Source: an uncultured Pseudomonadota bacterium
GTDB lineage: Bacteria; SAR324; NAC60-12
Assembly (NCBI GenBank): GCA_913056375.1
Contig: CAJXNF010000060.1
Coordinates: 1 to 11,041, forward strand
Direction: 5' to 3'
Length of the DNA: 11,041 nucleotides
Part shown: in pieces, positions 1 through 5,890 of the stretch
Layout of the letters: the number at the start of each line of letters is the position of its first letter
Numbering within the stretch: position 1 is the stretch's first letter
Translations under genes and position numbers: made by a program
Notes under the pieces: generated by a model
The model's input: only the letters and a program-made list of their open reading frames with translations
Told to the model about the DNA's origin: nothing
Databases searched by the model: none

Positions 1-75
1 GGGGTCTGGTTCAGCCGCACGTCGAGCCTGCCTCACAGTGGCAACATGATCCACATTCACATGCAGAGCGATCAT
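1..75 (-). CDS. pdxJ: Pyridoxine 5'-phosphate synthase, N-terminal fragment (cut by window edge)
   Basis: PdxJ condenses 1-deoxy-D-xylulose 5-phosphate with 3-amino-2-oxopropyl phosphate to form pyridoxine 5'-phosphate, the last ring-forming step of the DXP-dependent vitamin B6 pathway in the cytoplasm. Only the first 25 codons lie in the window. The translation starts MIALHVNVDHVATVRQARR and ends in PDP at the edge. The N-V-D-H-V-A-T-V-R-Q-A-R block followed by a PDP motif is the hallmark PdxJ N-terminus, and its Asn, Asp, His and Arg residues belong to the active site. The ATG at 75 is preceded by GAAAGG at 5-base spacing. That site overlaps the stop codon of cdaR, whose last base lies 9 bases before this start, so the gene is probably translated from the ftsH-cdaA-cdaR message. 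The call rests on a short but very characteristic stretch. Confidence 0.88.
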   Translation of the reverse strand, partial: MIALHVNVDHVATVRQARRAAEPDP

Positions 76-84
76 TAAAACCTT

Positions 85-1068
85 TCAGGGTTCAGTAGAA
101 GAGGGATTTGGAATTGTCACTCCTTCCACCAAGCGATGATTGTCCTGTCTTTCCGCGTCAGAGAGGGGAGTCGACTTTACCCAGAGGGAGATAATTGGCC
201 ACTGCTGTAACACGCTAACTTGCCTTGGAACAACTGGTTTAGGCGTGATTTGATAGCTACCCGGAGCGAATTCAAGTAAGTCTAATGTCCCGTATACGTC
301 ACTGCTATTGAGCGAATTCACTACTTCAGGTGGACCTTCGAGAAACAAGTTGAAGGTACTCGGGTTAATCAGTGAAACATATTCGGAGTTTCTAAAGTAT
401 ATAGGTACATTGTCAAAGCGTTTCTTGACGGGTAAAGCTCCCAAAGTGATCTTTGCGCTATAATAATCAATCCCCTGATTCACGATCTGGAATTCTTGAG
501 AAGGCAAATCAATTTTGACCAGCATGTCGATGGAACTGTCTAGATTATTCAGATCAATCTCTCTCGTCATCAACTGAGAAAGGGGATCCAGCAGGCGTTT
601 CGGGCCACGAATTTTAGCAGTTGGGGGAACAATCTCAATCTGCTCCAAAAGATAGCCCGCACCCAGCTGTCCACTATAGCGTGCTTGTAGAGGCAACTCT
701 TTTTCAATTAACTCTTCAATTACTAGTTCTACCTGATTAGGTGCAATTCTCTCAATATTCAGGGAGACAGGGGATTGCAGATTATCTGCTTCAACAGGAA
801 AAGTATAAGTTCCAGGACGTGCTGTTTCCAGGTCAAGTAGCATCCGGATTTCTGCAGGATTCAGAGAACTACTTCGGCGCTGACTTACCGTGGCAGAGAC
901 ATTGACTTGGGTGGGGTTCACTGACACCTGTAACATTGGTGGCAGATTCGTGAAGATGATTGGAGCGAAAAAGCTGACCTGAACCGGCTTCTCCTCTTGT
1001 TTAGCGAGGAACCAAACAGTTAGGGCCAGTATAATCGCGAGGACCTTGAATGGCAGATTATTCCGCAT
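85..1068 (-). CDS. cdaR: CdaR (YbbR-domain) regulator of the diadenylate cyclase
   Basis: This is a 327-residue membrane-anchored protein with YbbR-like repeats. CdaR proteins sit outside the inner membrane and, in Firmicutes, bind CdaA and modulate c-di-AMP synthesis. The sequence shows a short cytoplasmic start (MRNNLPFK), one hydrophobic helix at about residues 8-22, and then a beta-rich exported region. That region holds roughly three YbbR-like repeats (about 30-120, 121-210 and 214-299), each with a pattern of the type V-x-P-x-x-V-x-x-x-G-P. A short polar tail follows. I chose the ATG at 1068, 22 bases after the cdaA stop, because it places the helix at the very N-terminus as in the family. 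The reading frame runs on to a TTG at 1155, but that start would overlap cdaA by 65 bases and add a polar stretch before the anchor. No strong ribosome site precedes the ATG, so translational coupling to cdaA is likely. YbbR domains are poorly conserved, and the call leans partly on the cdaA neighbour. Confidence 0.85.
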   Translation of the reverse strand: MRNNLPFKVLAIILALTVWFLAKQEEKPVQVSFFAPIIFTNLPPMLQVSVNPTQVNVSATVSQRRSSSLNPAEIRMLLDLETARPGTYTFPVEADNLQSPVSLNIERIAPNQVELVIEELIEKELPLQARYSGQLGAGYLLEQIEIVPPTAKIRGPKRLLDPLSQLMTREIDLNNLDSSIDMLVKIDLPSQEFQIVNQGIDYYSAKITLGALPVKKRFDNVPIYFRNSEYVSLINPSTFNLFLEGPPEVVNSLNSSDVYGTLDLLEFAPGSYQITPKPVVPRQVSVLQQWPIISLWVKSTPLSDAERQDNHRLVEGVTIPNPSSTEP

Positions 1069-1090
1069 GCCAGCTTGGAATCGAACTTGG

Positions 1091-1957
1091 TTATGAAGAA
1101 GCTGCGGAATTCGGTGATGATTCTTCTGTACGACCAATGGAGAGACTGTCGTCAAGAAGAAAATCTTCTTCAGCAGGTGATTTCTTTGTTTTCATTGAGG
1201 ATGTCTTGCCACTGAGCAAGCTAAATAACATTTGCTTTAGGTCTACCTCACTTTCTCTCATAAGCTGACCTTGAAAACCTAGGCTAATCTCCTTCCGTTC
1301 CTCTGAGACAATCAAGACCACAGCGTCAGTTTCTTCAGTCAAACCCAAAGCCGCTCTATGCCGCGTGCCCAACATTGTTGAGAGATTTTGATTCATAGAG
1401 ACTGGCAAGATGCACTTAGCTGCGACCAAGTCTCCCTTACGGCCCAATATCACAGCACCATCGTGCAACGGTGATGTTGGATGGAAGATACTCAGTAAAA
1501 GGCTTTCGCTGACAAGGCCGTTAATTGGCGTCCCACGGTCAGTAAAATTTCGGAGCCCCACTTCCTTCTCAAAAACAACCAAAGCACCAATCTTTCGCCT
1601 AGCCATGGTCCGACAGGCTGCAAGAACTCTTTCAGCTACATCTTGCTGTTGAGCTCGGTTATCCCGAAAAAGAGTAATTAACCCAAACTGTGCCAATGCG
1701 TTTCGGATATCAGCTTGAAACAAAACAACCAGCACCAGTACCAGTGAGTTTGCCAAGTTATCCATCAGCAGTCCGGTAGCATCAAGCTGGAGAAACCTAG
1801 CCACCAAATAGAGCACCAGCAGGATGATCATCCCCATCAACATTGGGATAGTGCGAGTGCCTTTAATTAACAGTAGAATGCGATAGAAGAGAAAGGAAAG
1901 CAGAAGAATATCAATCAGATCTTGCCAGCGAAGGGGTGCCAGACTCCAAAAATCCAT
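1091..1957 (-). CDS. cdaA: CdaA-type diadenylate cyclase (c-di-AMP synthase)
   Basis: CdaA makes cyclic di-AMP from two ATP at the inner membrane. The 288-residue product has the family layout. Three hydrophobic segments lie within residues 14-82 (around 14-31, 36-55 and 66-82). A short helical linker follows, then a DisA_N/DAC catalytic domain from about 100 to 245. The two signature motifs are intact: D-G-A at 166-168 in PLHDGAVI, and R-H-R at 199-201 in GTRHRAALGL, followed by the usual TEETDA and IVSEE strands. The enzyme is therefore predicted to be active. Residues 251-288 form a low-complexity tail rich in Ser, Glu and Lys. The start ATG follows GAGGAAAG at 8-base spacing, and the gene begins 18 bases after the ftsH stop, so it is probably co-transcribed with ftsH. 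In many bacteria the order is cdaA-cdaR-glmM; here pdxJ takes the third place. Confidence 0.96.
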   Translation of the reverse strand: MDFWSLAPLRWQDLIDILLLSFLFYRILLLIKGTRTIPMLMGMIILLVLYLVARFLQLDATGLLMDNLANSLVLVLVVLFQADIRNALAQFGLITLFRDNRAQQQDVAERVLAACRTMARRKIGALVVFEKEVGLRNFTDRGTPINGLVSESLLLSIFHPTSPLHDGAVILGRKGDLVAAKCILPVSMNQNLSTMLGTRHRAALGLTEETDAVVLIVSEERKEISLGFQGQLMRESEVDLKQMLFSLLSGKTSSMKTKKSPAEEDFLLDDSLSIGRTEESSPNSAASS

Positions 1958-1975
1958 TTGGTAAGCTTTCCTCGG

Positions 1976-3772
1976 TCAGTTGATGGCAGGTGGATTTTTT
2001 AGAGTTTCGCGAACTAGATTCCCATCGATCGTTTCGGTCTCAATCAATTGTTCAGCCAAGTAGTCCAGTACTTGTCGATTCGTCTCCAGCAAGCTGAAGG
2101 CTCTTTGATAGGAATCATGCAGTAGACTCCGCACCTCTGTGTCGATCATCTTCACAGATGCATTACTGAACCACTTGTGCTGAAGCATATCCCGCCCGAG
2201 ATAAGCGTTGCGCTCCTCGGAATAAGTCAAGGGTCCGAGTTCTTCACTCATTCCCCATTGGCAAACCATCTTTCGGGCAATCTCAGTAGCTTTTTTTAGA
2301 TCGTCAGAAGCCCCGGTTGTGAAGCGATTAAAGACTAGATGTTCTGCCGCTCTGCCTCCCATGATCATCGCTAGTTGTCCAACCAGTTTTTTCTTTGAAT
2401 AACTATGATGATCTTCGGATGGTAAGAGTTGGGTCAGCCCCAGCGCTCGTCCTCTTGGAATAATCGTCACCTTGTGAACAGGATCCACTTCTGGAATCGC
2501 AGCCGCTACAATTGCATGGCCAGCTTCATGGTAAGCCGTTGTACGCTTTTCGTCATCAGTAATTAGCAGGCTTCGTCGCTCAGCACCCATCAAAACCTTG
2601 TCTTTGGCGTATTCAAAATCGCCTGTATCGACCTGAGGTTTGTCATTGCGAGCTGCCCACAAAGCTGCTTCATTTGCGAGGTTTGCCAAATCAGCTCCAG
2701 TGAATCCAGGTGTTCCACGGGCAATGGATTGAAGATCAGTGTCTGACGAAAGCGGTATCTGCTTAGTATGGACTTTAAGAATGCTCTCGCGACCACGCAA
2801 ATCTGGAGTTGGAACAACCACATGTCTATCGAAGCGACCAGGCCTCATAAGTGCTGGATCCAGCACATCCGGACGGTTTGTTGCCGCTATAACAATAATT
2901 CCTTCGTTTGGAGCGAAGCCATCCATTTCAACGAGAAGCTGGTTGAGGGTTTGCTCCCTTTCATCATTACCACCTCCGAGACCCGCACCACGCGCTCTTC
3001 CTACTGCATCAATCTCATCTATGAAAATGATGCAGGGCGCATTCTTTTTTCCCTGTTCGAAAAGATCACGAACTCGACTTGCACCAACACCGACAAACAT
3101 TTCCACAAAATCGGAGCCACTGATGCTGAAGAACGGGACACCAGCTTCGCCAGCGATCGCTTTGGCCAATAAAGTTTTTCCAGTCCCGGGATCTCCCATC
3201 AAAAGCACACCTCTTGGAATCTCCCCACCAAGGTCACGAAACTTATCTGGATCTGAGAGGAAATCAACGATTTCTCCCAACTCATCCCGGGCTTCATCGA
3301 TTCCCTGAACATCCGAAAAAGTAATCGGATTATCCTTCTTCTCCGTTACTTGAGTTCGGATCTTTCCAAAACTCATGGCACGATTGCCTCCACCTTGCAT
3401 CTGTCTCATGAAAAAGATCCAAATCCCAATAATCAGCAGCATTGGGAACCAACTATTCAGAATTGCCAGGAACACGTTACCGCGCTCTGGAGGGCTCACT
3501 CGAATTCTAACATTGTTCTCACGAAGATTTTGGTACAAGCCAGGATAATCAGGCACCTGTGTTTGGAAGCGTTGATTTCCGTCTGTGATCCCGATCACAT
3601 TGTTACCTTGGGCAACGACTTCCAAGACGGAGCCCGTCTCTACCTTGTCCATGAATTCTGTAAAGGAAATTCGCTGCTCGTTTCCAGAGCGAGAACCCAT
3701 CATGTTGAAAAGAACCAACATCACCAGACCGATGATCAGCCATATTCCCAAACTACGAATCATTGAATTCAC
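1976..3772 (-). CDS. ftsH: ATP-dependent zinc metalloprotease FtsH
   Basis: FtsH is a membrane-bound hexameric AAA+ protease that extracts and degrades damaged membrane proteins and some regulators. The 598-residue product has a first transmembrane helix at about 7-25, a small periplasmic domain at about 30-104, and a second helix at about 105-122. The AAA+ domain has Walker A at 193-200, Walker B IIFIDEID at 248-255, the pore motif FVGVG at 226-230, and the second region of homology at 298-316 with both arginines (R310, R313). The peptidase domain has zinc motif HEAGH at 415-419 and a third ligand aspartate near 491. It is slightly shorter than the 644-residue E. coli protein, mainly at the C-terminus. 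Walker A reads GDPGTGKT, where FtsH normally has GPPGTGKT. I chose the GTG at 3772 because GGAGAGG lies 5 bases upstream; an ATG three codons later (3763) is possible. It is the first gene of the leftward operon. Confidence 0.97.
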   Translation of the reverse strand: MNSMIRSLGIWLIIGLVMLVLFNMMGSRSGNEQRISFTEFMDKVETGSVLEVVAQGNNVIGITDGNQRFQTQVPDYPGLYQNLRENNVRIRVSPPERGNVFLAILNSWFPMLLIIGIWIFFMRQMQGGGNRAMSFGKIRTQVTEKKDNPITFSDVQGIDEARDELGEIVDFLSDPDKFRDLGGEIPRGVLLMGDPGTGKTLLAKAIAGEAGVPFFSISGSDFVEMFVGVGASRVRDLFEQGKKNAPCIIFIDEIDAVGRARGAGLGGGNDEREQTLNQLLVEMDGFAPNEGIIVIAATNRPDVLDPALMRPGRFDRHVVVPTPDLRGRESILKVHTKQIPLSSDTDLQSIARGTPGFTGADLANLANEAALWAARNDKPQVDTGDFEYAKDKVLMGAERRSLLITDDEKRTTAYHEAGHAIVAAAIPEVDPVHKVTIIPRGRALGLTQLLPSEDHHSYSKKKLVGQLAMIMGGRAAEHLVFNRFTTGASDDLKKATEIARKMVCQWGMSEELGPLTYSEERNAYLGRDMLQHKWFSNASVKMIDTEVRSLLHDSYQRAFSLLETNRQVLDYLAEQLIETETIDGNLVRETLKNPPAIN

Positions 3773-3814
3773 AGTTTCCTCTCCGTTAACATTTGGAATT
3801 TTAAAGAATTAGGG

Positions 3815-3851
3815 TGCGCCATTTTGGGTTTGCGATTTTTTTGGCGCAAAC
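3815..3851. repeat. Two overlapping, mutually exclusive inverted repeats
   Basis: Two perfect 7-base inverted repeats share bases. The first pairs GTTTGCG (3828-3834) with CGCAAAC (3845-3851) across a 10-base spacer. The second pairs TGCGCCA (3815-3821) with TGGCGCA (3842-3848) across a 20-base spacer. Because 3845-3848 takes part in both, only one stem can form at a time. They lie 43-79 bases upstream of the ftsH start codon and cover the candidate ftsH promoter. They could be a protein operator or an RNA switch in the ftsH leader. Function is inferred; the base matches are seen directly. Confidence 0.55.
3821..3849 (-). promoter_or_regulatory. Candidate ftsH operon promoter
   Basis: On the minus strand, TTGCGC (3849-3844) and CAAAAT (3826-3821) are separated by 17 bases. 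They match three and four of six sigma-70 consensus bases. Transcription would begin near 3814, leaving a leader of about 42 bases before the GTG. The pair is embedded in the overlapping inverted repeats at 3815-3851. The match is weak and offered only as the best visible candidate. A heat-shock sigma promoter is also possible, since FtsH is stress-induced in many bacteria. Confidence 0.2.
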
Positions 3852-3856
3852 GGATC

Positions 3857-3886
3857 TTAACCAAAGAATTTATCTTAGCAGATAAA
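3857..3886 (+). promoter_or_regulatory. Candidate nadK-tol operon promoter
   Basis: A possible sigma-70-type pair is TTAACC (3857-3862, four of six matches to TTGACA) and GATAAA (3881-3886, four of six to TATAAT), separated by 18 bases. Transcription would start near 3893, about 40 bases before the nadK ATG. The -10 falls inside the 3868-3887 dyad. The match is modest, and AT-rich DNA gives such hits by chance. Confidence 0.25.
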
Positions 3887-3887
3887 T
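3868..3887. repeat. Perfect 8-base dyad in the divergent promoter region
   Basis: ATTTATCT (3868-3875) and AGATAAAT (3880-3887) are perfect reverse complements separated by the four bases TAGC. The 20-base dyad sits 48 bases upstream of the nadK ATG and 96 bases upstream of ftsH. It is AT-rich, has no T-run beside it and no gene end nearby, so an operator for a dimeric regulator fits better than a terminator. It also overlaps the -10 of the candidate nadK promoter. Confidence 0.5.
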
Positions 3888-3934
3888 GAATTATTCCAGC
3901 GTTTTTCTACTACCTTGATGCTTTCATACTTGTC

Positions 3935-4831
3935 ATGGAAGTGCAAGGTACGACACCCCGCAATGCAAGGCCCAGACATCGGATCTCAATTGGCCGAAAG
4001 AATAGCCTCAGCATGAAACACTTCCCGCAATCTTATCCTCTTGATCTTGGAAACGTTGGTGTCCTGTTGAGCGACTTTATCCAACAAGAAGAGATTGGTC
4101 TGCAGATCTGCAAAATTCTGAATGAAAACGAAATTCAAGCCCATTTACTCAGGTGGGATTCAGATGCACCCATACCACTGGATATGCTAATCACGGTTGG
4201 TGGGGACGGGACAGTACTCTATGCACTCAGTCATTTTCCAAATTGTCCTGTTTTAGCCATCAACTTTGGCAATGTCGGGTTTCTCACTGCAAGCAATCGC
4301 GAAGACTTGGGCACTGCTCTGCAGCAGGTTTTGAGTGGTCAGTATGTGATTAGCCATCGATCCATGATTTGTTGTGAGCATCCTAATGGTCAACTGCATG
4401 CCGTCAATGAGATTGTCCTGAAAGGTACAACTCGAATGCTTACTGTAGATCTGTCAATCAATCAAAAAGACATTAGAAGAATCCGTGGGGATGGAGTCAT
4501 CGTCGGGACAGCAACTGGGAGTACTGCATATTTAATGGCTGCTGGTTCTCCAATCGTTATGCCTGAATTGCGCTGTATGATCATCACTGGTTTGAATGAA
4601 TATGATTTCCGTTCGCGCCCTCTGGTTGTGACTCATGATTCCCTAGTATGCCTGGAAGTCAGCAAGGAAACTCGTGAGACGGATATTTTCCTAGCTGCGG
4701 ACGGTGGTGAAAAAATCCCTTTGAAATTGGGTGACGAAATTACCATTAGAGAATCCGACCGTCAGGCCAAATTGATTTTTACTGATCCCAACTACTTTTT
4801 TCATAATTTATCTTCTCGCCTATCTTGGTAA
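3935..4831 (+). CDS. nadK: NAD kinase (ATP-NAD kinase, PpnK family)
   Basis: NadK phosphorylates NAD to NADP in the cytoplasm and is the main source of the cellular NADP pool. The product has 298 residues from this start. The diagnostic motif GGDGTVLYAL is at 89-98, with D91 as the expected catalytic aspartate. It is followed by INFGNVGFL at 109-117, the NAD-binding Asn-Glu pair at 158-159 (AVNEIVLKG), DGVIVGTATGSTAY at 186-199, and a C-terminal segment NYFFHNLSSRLSW typical of the family end. Two places depart from the usual sequence: the canonical VSTPTGSTAY is VGTATGSTAY, and the usual ITPICPHSL segment before RPLV reads ITGLNEYDF (217-225). The first 26 residues are basic and not conserved. 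An ATG at 4013 would give a 272-residue protein that still begins ahead of the conserved core. Neither start has a clear ribosome site, so the start is uncertain. It is the first gene of the rightward run. Confidence 0.93.
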   Translation: MEVQGTTPRNARPRHRISIGRKNSLSMKHFPQSYPLDLGNVGVLLSDFIQQEEIGLQICKILNENEIQAHLLRWDSDAPIPLDMLITVGGDGTVLYALSHFPNCPVLAINFGNVGFLTASNREDLGTALQQVLSGQYVISHRSMICCEHPNGQLHAVNEIVLKGTTRMLTVDLSINQKDIRRIRGDGVIVGTATGSTAYLMAAGSPIVMPELRCMIITGLNEYDFRSRPLVVTHDSLVCLEVSKETRETDIFLAADGGEKIPLKLGDEITIRESDRQAKLIFTDPNYFFHNLSSRLSW

Positions 4832-4862
4832 TGCTTGAATGAAGGCAAAAGTATTCTAGAAC

Positions 4863-5888
4863 ATGCGATCTTTACGCTGGTTACGACCATATCGTTGGCC
4901 ATTATTAGTATCCATCTTACTTCATGTTGGATTCTTACTATTGCTCATAGGGACTCAACCAGCTTCTGGCAGTAATCGCAGAACCACCGTTCCTCTCTTG
5001 TCACTTAATTCAATCCCCGAACTTGGGAAAAGTCAGCCCAAGCGTCCCTCGTCCAAGGAACAAGCTAAGGAAAAAACAAAGGCTAAGGAATCCAAGAAAA
5101 GCACGGTCAAGGAAACTAAAGAAGATAAAAAAGACCCAAAGCCAACACCCCCCAATCCACAAGATAACAGCTTGGCAAAGGCTACCAAACAAATGGAAGA
5201 GATCTTGGATAAACCTCAGAATTCTGAGCCCCAGCCAGCTACTGAGCGATTATCTGAAGAAAAACCTGACACAACGAAACCCTCCGTTCAGCCTTCACTC
5301 ACTGAACTTCCTGTACAAAAACAGAGCAATAAAAGTTCATCTCCAGCCACAACAAAGAAATCACCCAAAATCGTTGCGAGGAGTGGTTCCAACTTATTGG
5401 AAAATAATAAAAAATTAGCTGCAATCATTTCATCCGCCGCCCAACTTCCAGCCAAAGCACCTCCTGTTACCTCTCTACCCAAGCGCATTGAAACCAATCT
5501 CTTTGAATTACTTGCTGGTACAGAGTTAGTTCCTATCGGTGCTCCAACCCTAATGTCAGCAATGCAGGCTGCTCCAACAAGCGAGCAGCTGAGTGATCAA
5601 GAGGCTTTGGCCTACTCTGAGCAAATCAACAATGTTATTCTGGCCCTGTGGGATGTCCCCTTTCACTTGGTTGACAGCAATTTGACGGTAGTTGTACGCT
5701 TTACTGTGCAGCCCAACGGAAAAGTCATGAAATATCGAGTGGAAGATCTCTCTGGAAACAAAGCTCTTGATAATTCAGTACTGACTCTGATTCGTGACTT
5801 GCGTATGTTTCCCCCTCTTCCAGATTCATACACGCTGCCCATTTACGAATTCGGCGTTCGCTTCAGTCCAAAGCAGTTTCAATTCTGA
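4863..5888 (+). CDS. tolA: TolA-like energy-transducing envelope protein
   Basis: This 341-residue protein has TolA architecture. A short basic cytoplasmic end (RSLRWLRPYR) is followed by one transmembrane helix at about 12-30. A long Lys/Glu/Pro/Ser-rich linker spans about 37-205, and a compact C-terminal TonB/TolA-type domain covers about 250-335. The helix keeps the S-x-x-x-H pattern (S17, H21) used by TonB and TolA to couple to the proton-driven TolQR or ExbBD motor. In the Tol system TolA spans the periplasm, uses motor energy at the division site and contacts TolB and Pal. TonB is the main alternative, but a tolB start two bases downstream favours TolA. It is shorter than E. coli TolA (421 residues), mostly in the linker. 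The nadK stop lies 31 bases upstream, and the start has only a distant purine-rich site. No tolQ or tolR lies upstream. Confidence 0.82.
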   Translation: MRSLRWLRPYRWPLLVSILLHVGFLLLLIGTQPASGSNRRTTVPLLSLNSIPELGKSQPKRPSSKEQAKEKTKAKESKKSTVKETKEDKKDPKPTPPNPQDNSLAKATKQMEEILDKPQNSEPQPATERLSEEKPDTTKPSVQPSLTELPVQKQSNKSSSPATTKKSPKIVARSGSNLLENNKKLAAIISSAAQLPAKAPPVTSLPKRIETNLFELLAGTELVPIGAPTLMSAMQAAPTSEQLSDQEALAYSEQINNVILALWDVPFHLVDSNLTVVVRFTVQPNGKVMKYRVEDLSGNKALDNSVLTLIRDLRMFPPLPDSYTLPIYEFGVRFSPKQFQF

Positions 5889-5890
5889 TC

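Larger units (their letters stand above)
3773..3934. promoter_or_regulatory. Divergent control region between ftsH and nadK
   Basis: This is the longest non-coding stretch in the window (162 bases). It lies between two operons transcribed outward, so it must hold both promoters. It is AT-rich with several dyads, listed separately. The ftsH side ends in a good ribosome site (GGAGAGG). The nadK side has no evident one. I saw no match to the ydaO-type c-di-AMP riboswitch, although the downstream operon makes c-di-AMP. The exact promoters are uncertain; the best candidates are given in their own entries. Confidence 0.75.

Noticed and set aside
1069..1155. Longer cdaR start at TTG 1155
   Set aside because: It overlaps cdaA by 65 bases, uses a rare start and puts a polar stretch before the anchor helix. 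The ATG at 1068 fits the family better.
2739..3308. Long plus-strand open frames opposite ftsH (2739-3308, 2768-3172)
   Set aside because: They lie fully antisense to a strongly conserved ftsH, show no recognisable domain and have Ser/Arg/Pro-rich shadow composition.
3773..3934. c-di-AMP riboswitch (ydaO type) upstream of ftsH-cdaA
   Set aside because: The region is short and AT-rich and lacks the conserved sequence blocks of that riboswitch as far as can be judged by eye.
5010..5192. Minus-strand hydrophobic small ORF opposite the tolA linker
   Set aside because: Its Phe/Leu-rich sequence is the complement of Lys/Glu codons in the tolA linker, so it is a shadow.
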